In this document: one piece after another, positions 5,053-10,676 of the stretch
How the letters are laid out: each line of letters starts with the position of its first letter
Numbering within the stretch: the stretch's first letter is position 1
Source: Deltaproteobacteria bacterium
GTDB lineage: Bacteria; Chloroflexota; Dehalococcoidia; Dehalococcoidales; BS750m-G39
DNA length: 10,676 nt
NCBI GenBank assembly: GCA_030606505.1
Contig: JAUWGI010000013.1
Location: forward strand, 1-10,676
Reading direction: 5' to 3'
The notes under the pieces: generated by a model
Told to the model about the DNA's origin: nothing
Database searches by the model: none
The model's input: only the letters and a program-made list of their open reading frames with translations
Made by a program: the position numbers and the translations under genes

Positions 5053-7684
5053 GCCTTTCCCTCCTTGCGCCTGAGTTACCGTCAAGGGGTAGCTCCACCA
5101 CAAAAGCAGCTCCCTCGTTGACTGTGCCTTCAGCGTATATTCTGCCGCCGTGCCCGGCTACTATCCCGTGGCATATGCTCAAGCCTAAGCCCGTCCCCTT
5201 GCCTACCTCTTTGGTGGTGAAGAAGGGGTCAAAGACGCGCCTTAAGTTTTCTTTGGCAATCCCCGGGCCGTTATCGGTGATAGTAACCTTGACGGTATGG
5301 TTGTGCCTGCCGGTGGTGATGACCATTTTGCCTCTGCCGTTGGCTTCCAGCATGGCCGATTCCGCATTGACGATGAGGTTGAGGAATACCTGCTGCATCT
5401 GGAAGTAGTCGACCATGATTTCGGGGAGGTCGGTGGCAAACCTCTTTTCCAGCTCAATATTGTTTACCTTTTGCTCATAGGCACGCAGTTTCAGCACGTC
5501 TTCCAGTATGTTATTGACCTGGCTTAACTGCCTCATCGGGGCATGCTTGCGGGCAAAGGTGAGCAGGTTCTTGACTATAGCCGAGGCACGCTGAGCTTCG
5601 CTGTAAATAGTGCCTACATCTTCCTTGAGATTTTGGGGGATATCTTCCTCCAGGAGTAACTGCGAGAAGCCGATGACACTGGTCAGCGGGTTGTTGAGCT
5701 CATGGGCGATGCCGGAAGCGAGCTCGCCGATGGAGGCCAGGCGGTCGGTGAGCATGAGCTGTTCCTCCATTCGCTTCCGTTCGGTGATGTTTTTGTTTAT
5801 GCCGACATACCCCTTGAAATTGCCGTCACTATCGAAGGTAGGAATGCCGCTGATTTCAAATAAGACGGGAGTGCCATTTTTATGGAGATTGGTAATTTCA
5901 AAACCGAAGAACGGCTCCCGCTTGGCATTGATTTCTTTGAAGCGTTTAAGCCACTCCCGGGCTTCCGCTTTTGGTATGAGGTCAAGCGTCCTTATTTTGC
6001 CTATTACTTCGTTAGCCTCGTACCCCAGAAGGTCCTTAATCCTGGGGCTGACGAAGGTAAACACTCCCTTTGCATCGGCTTCCCATATCATATCGCTGGT
6101 GGCTTCCACCATGTTTTTGTATTTCTTTTCAGACTGCCGCAGTGCTTCCTCTACCTGCTTGCGCTTGGTGATGTCAACCCAGTTCGTCAGCAGGTATTTA
6201 AACTCGCCGTCATTCATCACCGGTATCGAGGTTATCTTGACCCAGAAGCGCTCGCCGTTCTTCTTCTGGAAAAGCTCTTCGGCTCTCTGGTCTCCCTGGC
6301 GCATGGCTTTCCTGAAGCCCATGACGGTTTTCTTGAGCGTTTCCTGCGTCCAGTAGGGGTAGGGGGCTTTCTTGCCGATAAGCTCCGCCGCCGGGAAGCC
6401 GGTGAGCTTCTCCAGCGCCGGGTTTACGTATCTTAATGAGCTATCGGGGTTAATAACGCCTATGGGGTTGGGGGAGTTAGCCAGCAGGCTGGAGCGAAAT
6501 TCCTCACTCTCCCGCAGCGCCTCTTCCGCCCGCTTGCGCTCGGTGATGTCCAGAGAGTACTCTATCATCTGGACGACGTTGCCTTCGGCATCGAAAATGG
6601 GGTAGCCGTAAACCTCAATGTTTCTGGCATTGCCGTCTTCGTCGTAATGAATATGCTCCACCACTACCGGTTTTTTAGTTTTCTTTACTTCTTCCAGCGG
6701 GCAAACATGGTCGGCACCCCGGCACGGTTGGTCGCTCTTGTGGGTGAGGGCATGACAGGTGGGGTTTTCTGATAGATTGCCCGCTTTGGTGGCTAGATTG
6801 CCCATCTTTATGGTGTAATCATTGGCGTCTAAGACGTAGAAGGGATGAGTTAGAGCGTCCAGTATGTTATTTAAGAATTCGTTTTGCTGCTGGATTTTCT
6901 CTTCCGTCTGTCGGCGCTCGGTGATGTCCCGGCACACGCAGAAAATCAGCTTCTGCCCCGAGCACACGGCCCCGTTGACGCTGATTTCAACGTCAATGGT
7001 GGTACCGTCCTTGCGACGGTGATAAGTCTCCAGGTGGAAACCGGCCTCGTCAACTTTGCGTCCCATCTCAAGCAGTTGCTCGCGTGACCACTGGGTATCC
7101 CAATCCCAGGTGTGGAGCTCACGGACTTCCTCAGGAGTATATCCAAGCATCTCGGCAAACCGCTGGTTTGCCTCATACACTTTGGAGTTCTCATCAAGGA
7201 CAACGATTCCGTCCAGGGACTGGTTGATCAGGATGCGCCGCCGGGTGGCTTCATCGGCCAGTGCCTCCTCCGCCTTTTTGCGCTCGGTGATATCCCTGGT
7301 TATCTCAAGACAGGAAACAATATTTCCCCGGGAGTCTCTAATGGGATTGGCCGTATTTTCCCAGAAGATAACCTCCCCCGAAGGCATTACCCGCTTCCTC
7401 TCTACAGTGTGAGACTTGCCGTCCTTAAACGCTTGTTCTACCGGGCATCCATCGCACACCTTTTCTACACCTGCGTAAATCCGGTAGCATTTCTCCCCCA
7501 GGTGGGCGCCAAAAGGTTTCTGCGACGGCTTATTCTGGTAGATAATGTTATAGTCTTTATCCTGTATGGTGAGGCCGTATTCTAGGGAATCTACTACCGA
7601 TTGCAGTTTGTTCCTTTCGTCCTGGAGTTCATCCTGGGCCTTGGCCCGTTTTTTGATGGATTGCTTGATTTCCGCTGCTCTCAT
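5039..7684 (-). CDS. Soluble hybrid-free sensor histidine kinase with five PAS domains
   Basis: 881 residues, no membrane span and no signal peptide, so a cytoplasmic sensor. Five PAS/PAC units at about 26-133, 143-256, 268-383, 393-507 and 518-636, each closed by a (D/N)IT(E/K)R(K/R)...EE linker. HisKA follows with phospho-acceptor H661 (GIAHELNNPLT). The HATPase_c domain holds the N box around N769/N773, G1 DNGPGIA (804-810), F box FDPFFTTK (818-825) and G2 GTGLGLS (830-836). There is no receiver domain. PAS1 has C66-X10-C77-X2-C80 (CDGCP) and PAS3 has C310-X10-C321-X6-C328, a cysteine pattern seen in other anaerobe PAS proteins that may bind metal, heme or Fe-S (inference). These point to redox or small-molecule sensing. 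ATG 7682-7684 has only a weak AGGGTAGG site ahead. Second gene of the operon, 18 nt after the HTH gene; the next regulator overlaps its end. Confidence 0.93.
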   Translation of the reverse strand: MRAAEIKQSIKKRAKAQDELQDERNKLQSVVDSLEYGLTIQDKDYNIIYQNKPSQKPFGAHLGEKCYRIYAGVEKVCDGCPVEQAFKDGKSHTVERKRVMPSGEVIFWENTANPIRDSRGNIVSCLEITRDITERKKAEEALADEATRRRILINQSLDGIVVLDENSKVYEANQRFAEMLGYTPEEVRELHTWDWDTQWSREQLLEMGRKVDEAGFHLETYHRRKDGTTIDVEISVNGAVCSGQKLIFCVCRDITERRQTEEKIQQQNEFLNNILDALTHPFYVLDANDYTIKMGNLATKAGNLSENPTCHALTHKSDQPCRGADHVCPLEEVKKTKKPVVVEHIHYDEDGNARNIEVYGYPIFDAEGNVVQMIEYSLDITERKRAEEALRESEEFRSSLLANSPNPIGVINPDSSLRYVNPALEKLTGFPAAELIGKKAPYPYWTQETLKKTVMGFRKAMRQGDQRAEELFQKKNGERFWVKITSIPVMNDGEFKYLLTNWVDITKRKQVEEALRQSEKKYKNMVEATSDMIWEADAKGVFTFVSPRIKDLLGYEANEVIGKIRTLDLIPKAEAREWLKRFKEINAKREPFFGFEITNLHKNGTPVLFEISGIPTFDSDGNFKGYVGINKNITERKRMEEQLMLTDRLASIGELASGIAHELNNPLTSVIGFSQLLLEEDIPQNLKEDVGTIYSEAQRASAIVKNLLTFARKHAPMRQLSQVNNILEDVLKLRAYEQKVNNIELEKRFATDLPEIMVDYFQMQQVFLNLIVNAESAMLEANGRGKMVITTGRHNHTVKVTITDNGPGIAKENLRRVFDPFFTTKEVGKGTGLGLSICHGIVAGHGGRIYAEGTVNEGAAFVVELPLDGNSGARRERHGKR
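5060..5066 (-). promoter_or_regulatory. Shine-Dalgarno fixing the start of the kinase-linked regulator
   Basis: Minus-strand AAGGAGG, 7 nt before ATG 5050-5052, lies inside the last codons of the kinase gene. It sets the start of the regulator and supports coupled translation. Confidence 0.75.
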
Positions 7685-7702
7685 GTACCTACCCTATCCC
7701 CC

Positions 7703-7903
7703 TCATTTGACCTTGTTAGATTCGTCGGTGATGCGGCCGATATCGTGGTCAGTGAACAACCTCCAGCCACGCCTGTCCCGGTGGGATACGTCATCGAGGA
7801 TACCTCTCCTTAACCACCGGAATAGTGTCGACCGGCTTATGCCGGCCAGGGAACATACCTCGGCGGTTCTATAATAGGTTTGGCCCCTCATGTTCACTGT
7901 CAT
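7703..7903 (-). CDS. Small MerR/excisionase-like HTH DNA-binding protein
   Basis: A 66-residue one-domain protein. YYRTAEVCSLAGISRSTLFRW (about 10-30) is a helix-turn-helix of the MerR/HTH_17 class, and RRGWRLFTDHDI (44-55) is the wing-and-helix that completes this fold. It lacks the long dimerisation helix and effector domain of true MerR proteins, so it resembles BldC/excisionase-type DNA binders, which oligomerise on repeats. The frame is open to 7954, but ATG 7901-7903 has GAGGGGTGA about 8 nt ahead and is favoured; ATG 7889-7891 is a lesser option. It is the first gene of the signalling operon, 18 nt before the kinase, and probably regulates this operon or its neighbours. A palindrome at 7960-7975 just upstream is a natural candidate site. 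Confidence 0.82.
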   Translation of the reverse strand: MTVNMRGQTYYRTAEVCSLAGISRSTLFRWLRRGILDDVSHRDRRGWRLFTDHDIGRITDESNKVK

Positions 7904-7953
7904 CGTTCCATCACCCCTCTGACTATCTGTGTGACTATGTCCAAGCCGTGTCA

Positions 7954-7983
7954 ATTATGTTCGCCTTATGGCGAATTTGGCAT
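7954..7983 (-). promoter_or_regulatory. Possible promoter with spacer palindrome ahead of the HTH gene
   Basis: On the minus strand CATAAT (7954-7959; 5/6 to TATAAT) is preceded after 18 nt by ATGCCA (7978-7983; 4/6 to TTGACA). The spacer holds a perfect inverted repeat, TTCGCC-4-GGCGAA (7960-7975), that abuts the -10 box. MerR-type regulators bind operators in this position. The leader to ATG 7903 would be about 44 nt. The -35 is weak, so confidence is limited. Confidence 0.4.
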
Positions 7984-8063
7984 CACCCAAAGGTACGGTT
8001 AGGGGGATTATTTAGTCCCGGTACCTTGGTCATAGTCAATGAGTATGATTACCATGGTAGGTG

Positions 8064-8098
8064 GTAAAAAATGGTGGGTAGTAAAAAGTAAAAAATGG
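8064..8098 (+). repeat. A-rich direct repeat
   Basis: GTAAAAAATGG occurs at 8064-8074 and again at 8088-8098, a 24-nt period, with a related GTAAAAAG between them. This is a short, purine-rich, locally duplicated stretch. No function is apparent. Confidence 0.6.
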
Positions 8099-8178
8099 AA
8101 GAGCAATAACCTCCAGCATGAGAGATTATTAGAATAAATAAGCGGGGTTTTGAGGCAGAGAGGGGCCTGGATATCTAT

Positions 8179-8209
8179 GCGGAACATTCCAGGGTTCTGG
8201 CAAATCCGC
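8179..8209. repeat. Two-part hairpin just past etfA
   Basis: GCGGA (8179-8183) pairs with TCCGC (8205-8209), and inside it CCAG (8189-8192) pairs with CTGG (8197-8200) around a GGTT loop. It lies 4 nt after the end of etfA. There is no T-run, so it could stabilise the transcript end or aid factor-dependent termination. Confidence 0.35.
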
Positions 8210-8212
8210 GGC

Positions 8213-9211
8213 TTATGCTGATAGTAGCTCCTTGAATTTCGCGGTCAGAGCAGGTAAGATTTCTTTATGATCCGCGACGATACCGAAGTGGGCTACGCTG
8301 AAGATATTAGCCTCATTATCCTTATTTATAGCCACAATGTATTTTGATCCCAAACAGCCAGCGATATGCTGTATGGCGCCAGAGAGAGCTACGGCTATGT
8401 ATAGTTTAGGGCTGACCACCTTTCCGGTCTGGCCCACCTGGAGCGTCATCGGCGCCCAACCATCGTCACAGGCAGGCCTAGTAGCACCAACAGTGCCACC
8501 CAGAACGCGAGCTAGCTCCCAGAGCATCTCGAAGTTTTGAGCACTGCCTATGCCACGCCCACCGCTAACGACTACCTCGGCGTCTTCCAGCTTCACCCCT
8601 TCCACCTCCTCTTTTATCCGGTCGACAACCTTGACTTTAAGCGCCGAAGGGTCGATCTTACCTTCTACAGGAATAACCTCACCTTGCCGAGAGTCATTGC
8701 GCTCTGCTGGCGGCACTATTTTCAGTCTTAGAGTGGCCATCTGAGGGCGGGCAGACTTTGATATCATTCCGGCGTGGGCGTTACCACCAAAGACAGGCCT
8801 AGTCGAGACCAGGAGCTTGGTCGCCGGGTCAACGGATAACGCCAGGCAATCCATAGCCAGCCCACCACCTAAGCGGCCATTTAGTCGCGGAGCTAAATCA
8901 CAACCGACGTCAGTATGGCCGAGAAGCATAATAGAAGGAAGCACTTTCAGGCAGAGGTTAGCCGCTACCTGAGTGTAGGCATCGGAGTTATAATTATCCA
9001 GGAGACTGTCTTCAGCAACATAGACTTTGTCAGCCCCATAGGCGATTGCCTCCTGACCCAGGCCACCTGTTTTGCTACCCATCAATAGGGCACTTAATTC
9101 CTCGCCCAGTTCATCGGCGAGCTTTCTTCCGACTCCAAGGAGTTCTATAGTGATTGGCGCTAGTTTCCCTTCAGCGATCTCACCACAAACTAAAACACCT
9201 TTATTATCCAT
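8213..9211 (-). CDS. etfA: Electron transfer flavoprotein, alpha subunit
   Basis: 332 residues, normal length for EtfA/FixB. The N-terminal half (1-185) is the domain that packs on EtfB; the C-terminal half (about 210-332) binds FAD. FAD motifs are intact: SGGRGIGS (216-223), ATRPACDDGW (243-252, with the arginine near the isoalloxazine), QVGQTGK (258-264), SGAIQH (277-282, with the histidine), AINKD (294-298) and FGIVAD (309-314). The EtfAB dimer takes electrons from dehydrogenases, classically acyl-CoA dehydrogenases, and passes them to an iron-sulfur oxidoreductase. It is the last gene of the unit, 25 nt after etfB, with GGAGG 8 nt before its ATG. Whether the pair bifurcates electrons to ferredoxin cannot be settled from sequence alone. 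No ferredoxin-type cysteine motif is present at the N-terminus, unlike some anaerobic EtfA versions. Confidence 0.96.
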   Translation of the reverse strand: MDNKGVLVCGEIAEGKLAPITIELLGVGRKLADELGEELSALLMGSKTGGLGQEAIAYGADKVYVAEDSLLDNYNSDAYTQVAANLCLKVLPSIMLLGHTDVGCDLAPRLNGRLGGGLAMDCLALSVDPATKLLVSTRPVFGGNAHAGMISKSARPQMATLRLKIVPPAERNDSRQGEVIPVEGKIDPSALKVKVVDRIKEEVEGVKLEDAEVVVSGGRGIGSAQNFEMLWELARVLGGTVGATRPACDDGWAPMTLQVGQTGKVVSPKLYIAVALSGAIQHIAGCLGSKYIVAINKDNEANIFSVAHFGIVADHKEILPALTAKFKELLSA

Positions 9212-9236
9212 TAGAATATCCTCCGTTCATCCATAC

Positions 9237-10031
9237 TCATAGCAGCTCGGCCAGCTTGGCCGCCAGATTTTCCGCCGCCTGGCCGGGAGTATCCCCGGTA
9301 ACTATTTCACATTCGGTCTTTCGGGTCGGCACAGAGAGACTGGTGACCTCGGTATGGGCGTTAGCCTTGTCCAACTGCGAGGACTCAGCCCCAATATCCT
9401 GCGCCTTCCAGACCGGAACCTGCTTGCGGGCGGCAATCATGATGCGCACTCCAGCCGGAAGACGAGGTAAGCCAATCTCATTGCTGACGGTAACCAGGCT
9501 TGGCATAGGAGCTTCCAGTACTTCATAGCCATCCCTCACTATCCTCTTTACCCTAAGCTTCTTGTCCACTGCCTCGATATCACCGGCGAGGGTGATTACC
9601 GGGATGCCAAGTATTTCGGCCAGAATAGAGCCAACCTGACTATTGCCCCAGTCAGCCGACTGTCGGCCACACAGAACCAGGTCATACCCGCCAATCTTCT
9701 GGATAGCTTTCCCCAGGACGTAAGCAATACCAAAGCTATCCAGGTTTTCGAAGGCTTCATCCTGGAGAACATACCCTTCGTCGGCACCCATAGCTATGGC
9801 GTGCTTTACAACTTCAGAAGCTTTCTCTGGCCCCAGGCTTATCACGGTTATTGTGCCGCCTTGTTTATCTTTGAGCCGGCATGCTGCCTCGACGGCTCGT
9901 TCATCAAATAAGCTTATAACAGGCGGCACCCCGGGGGGAGGGATAACCTGTTTCGCCTCGGGGTCAATCTTGAATTTGGCCGGTGGTATCTCGGGGTCAA
10001 GTACTTGTTTAACACAGACGATAATATTCAT
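9237..10031 (-). CDS. etfB: Electron transfer flavoprotein, beta subunit
   Basis: 264 residues, the usual length for EtfB/FixA. It begins MNIIVCVKQV, the family N-terminus, and carries the EtfB signature region RIVRDGYEVLEAPMPSLVTV around 163-182. The nucleotide loop reads GRQSADWGNSQVG (122-134). In most relatives this is GxQAxDGDTAQVG or GKQAxDDD.xQTG, so the two residues after the conserved aspartate (W128, G129) and N130 differ. This loop holds AMP in ordinary ETFs or the second FAD in bifurcating ones. EtfB docks the partner dehydrogenase through a loop near 185-200 (NEIGLPRLPAG). ATG 10029-10031 has GAGGAG 4 nt ahead. It lies between the iron-sulfur gene (16 nt upstream) and etfA (25 nt downstream), so all three should be cotranscribed. 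No acyl-CoA dehydrogenase is present in the window. Confidence 0.96.
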   Translation of the reverse strand: MNIIVCVKQVLDPEIPPAKFKIDPEAKQVIPPPGVPPVISLFDERAVEAACRLKDKQGGTITVISLGPEKASEVVKHAIAMGADEGYVLQDEAFENLDSFGIAYVLGKAIQKIGGYDLVLCGRQSADWGNSQVGSILAEILGIPVITLAGDIEAVDKKLRVKRIVRDGYEVLEAPMPSLVTVSNEIGLPRLPAGVRIMIAARKQVPVWKAQDIGAESSQLDKANAHTEVTSLSVPTRKTECEIVTGDTPGQAAENLAAKLAELL

Positions 10032-10047
10032 ACTACTCCTCTCCTAG

Positions 10048-10482
10048 TTAAGGCTGCTTCATGGCTTCTTCAACTAGTTCAACAAGGTCTCTTGCCTTTA
10101 ACGAGTCCTTAATATCTTTATGTTCGATGCTCTCCTCGAACATTTGTAAACAATAAGGGCAGGCAGTCACTACAGTATCAGCCCCAGTCTTGAGAACGTC
10201 TTCAAGACGCATTTGATTAATCTTTGTTGTACCGGGCTGTTCTTCTATCCACATGAGTCCACCGCCGCCGCCGCAGCAAAGGCTCTTGTTTCGCGAGCGT
10301 TCCATTTCCTTTAAGTTTGTCTTGGGGATAGCTTGCAATACCCGGCGTGGCTCCTGATATACGTTGTTATAACGGCCTAGATAGCAGGGGTCATGATAGG
10401 TGAGTATAGAATTCAGCTCTTGGTTAAGTTTCAATTTGCCCTGCCTGATTAAATCAGCAATTAGCTGGGTATAGTGAACCAC
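10048..10482 (-). CDS. HdrD-like CCG-domain iron-sulfur oxidoreductase, C-terminal part (cut by an amber codon)
   Basis: This open part begins at a GTG (10480-10482) and gives 144 residues: one cysteine-rich CCG domain (PF02754 type) with C33 (HDPCYLG), C69-C70 (LCCGGGGG) and C108/C111 (ACPYC), matching the family pattern CXnCCGXnCXXC that binds a non-cubane [4Fe-4S] pair in HdrB-type proteins. It is the C-terminal half of a longer HdrD/GlpC/LldE-like protein. The GTG is unlikely to be a true start: the nearest AGG is about 18 nt upstream, and the same frame continues upstream into the missing half across a TAG at 10510-10512. Set 16 nt before etfB, it is the expected acceptor for ETF electrons, as in the ETF:menaquinone oxidoreductase systems of Geobacter and syntrophs. 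The membrane cytochrome portion of those enzymes is not visible here. Confidence 0.85.
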   Translation of the reverse strand: MVHYTQLIADLIRQGKLKLNQELNSILTYHDPCYLGRYNNVYQEPRRVLQAIPKTNLKEMERSRNKSLCCGGGGGLMWIEEQPGTTKINQMRLEDVLKTGADTVVTACPYCLQMFEESIEHKDIKDSLKARDLVELVEEAMKQP

Positions 10483-10509
10483 CTTGAAATCGCCGCCGTA
10501 CCTGGGGTA

Positions 10510-10512
10510 CTA
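10510..10512 (-). other. In-frame amber (TAG) codon interrupting the iron-sulfur protein gene
   Basis: Reading minus-strand codons through this point gives ...TCPHCYNTIKN - stop - YPRYGGDFKVVHYTQ..., one uninterrupted CCG-family sequence apart from the stop. A GAG (Glu) codon is the natural ancestor: one base change. TAG also ends the DUF1616, methyltransferase, coiled-coil and last response-regulator genes here, so it is a normal stop in this genome. Confidence 0.8.
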
Positions 10513-10676
10513 ATTCTTAATGGTATTATAGCAGTGGGGACAGGTGGTAACAATCTCTTTAATGTTGTGGCTTTTGAAAGTTTCAATATTTTGCTCCGCC
10601 ATGATCTGGAACTGGAACTCATACCCGGCTCTTCGTGCCGGGTCACCACAGCAAGTCTCGGCATCACCTAATACCC
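10513..10676 (-). pseudogene. HdrD-like iron-sulfur oxidoreductase, upstream part (partial, cut by amber codon and window edge)
   Basis: The frame is open from the window end to the TAG and reads VLGDAETCCGDPARRAG...FQFQIMAEQNI...EIVTTCPHCYNTIKN. This is the distal part of the first CCG domain of the same protein: CCGD plus CPHC, with the leading cysteine off the window. Together with the downstream part (10048-10482) it forms a two-CCG-domain protein of the HdrD/(Fe-S)-binding class. If the stop is real the product loses its second CCG domain and should not function. If it is a base error, the two parts are a single CDS that runs beyond 10676. Confidence 0.8.

Larger units (their letters stand above)
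7904..8212. other. Non-coding interval between the signalling operon and the etf operon
   Basis: About 310 bases with no supportable gene. It holds the presumed promoter and palindrome of the signalling operon (7954-7983), an inverted pair AAGGTAC 7990-7996 / GTACCTT 8021-8027, an inverted pair TGACTATG 7932-7939 / CATAGTCA 8031-8038, a palindrome TACCATGGTA 8050-8059, A-rich direct repeats at 8064-8098 and a two-stem hairpin at 8179-8209. Composition between 8060 and 8100 is purine-rich. I see no terminator with a T-run for etfA on the minus strand. Confidence 0.7.

Noticed and set aside
4651..5103. Longer 150-residue start of the kinase-linked response regulator
   Set aside because: The added 17 residues overlap kinase coding sequence and lack a ribosome site, while ATG 5052 has AAGGAGG at 7 nt.
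5610..6436. Long plus-strand open frames inside the histidine kinase gene
   Set aside because: Antisense shadows of PAS-domain coding sequence. The minus-strand frame has five PAS, HisKA and HATPase motifs throughout.
5780..7300. Regularly spaced repeats as a CRISPR-like or tandem array
   Set aside because: The repeats are the codons of PAS-linker motifs within one intact reading frame, with 360-380 nt spacing.
7949..7954. Perfect minus-strand TTGACA as a -35 box for the HTH gene
   Set aside because: At 16-19 nt spacing no acceptable -10 box follows (for example CACAGA at 17). The CATAAT-based alternative fits better.
10510..10512. Pyrrolysine or programmed amber readthrough
   Set aside because: TAG ends at least four other genes in the window, the family residue is an ordinary Glu, and no readthrough element is evident. 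Kept only as a remote alternative.
10461..10667. 68-residue minus-strand frame overlapping the iron-sulfur gene
   Set aside because: A different frame from the one carrying CCGD and CPHC. Composition is arbitrary and no motif is present.

Overview
The window looks like a chromosomal segment of an anaerobic bacterium, most likely a Dehalococcoidia-type Chloroflexota from a sediment or subsurface metagenome (inference). The basis is the mix of a DUF1616 membrane protein, a tiny DUF5679-type zinc ribbon, a large soluble multi-PAS kinase with an HD-GYP partner, and an electron-transfer flavoprotein (ETF) pair next to a heterodisulfide-reductase-D-like iron-sulfur protein. There are no RNA genes, IS elements, phage genes or CRISPR arrays. 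The first ~60 bases contain T7 and G8 runs and look like a poor-quality contig end.

Layout: (1) 1-3110, mostly + strand. A DUF1616 membrane protein (62-817, N-terminus probably incomplete), a convergent zinc-ribbon mini-gene on the minus strand (917-1054) with its own good promoter, a class I SAM methyltransferase (1240-1869), then an isolated 360-residue proline-free and cysteine-free helical protein (1962-3044) with its own sigma70-like promoter and a textbook intrinsic terminator. (2) 3111-7903, all minus strand. This is a compact five-gene signalling operon, in transcription order: small MerR/excisionase-like HTH protein, 881-residue soluble histidine kinase with five PAS domains, single-domain response regulator (overlapping the kinase by 14 nt), REC-HD-GYP protein, and a second single-domain response regulator. 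One kinase faces three receiver proteins. The only enzymatic output is a putative cyclic-di-GMP phosphodiesterase. (3) 7904-8212, a non-coding region of about 310 bases with a palindrome at a possible operon promoter, plus several short repeats. (4) 8213-10676, minus strand. An HdrD/CCG-domain iron-sulfur protein, then etfB, then etfA, spaced 16-25 nt apart. This set is expected to pass electrons from acyl-CoA-type dehydrogenases through ETF to an iron-sulfur protein and on to quinone or another acceptor.

The most striking anomaly is an in-frame amber codon (10510-10512, minus) in the iron-sulfur protein gene. Both flanking pieces read as one continuous CCG-domain protein. At least four other genes here end in TAG, so TAG is an ordinary stop in this genome. 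That favours a nonsense mutation or a base error over recoding. Other points of interest are the paired CX10C cysteine clusters in two PAS domains of the kinase, the GLN in place of GYP in the HD-GYP domain, the hendecad-like helical protein, and the spacer palindrome ahead of the HTH gene.
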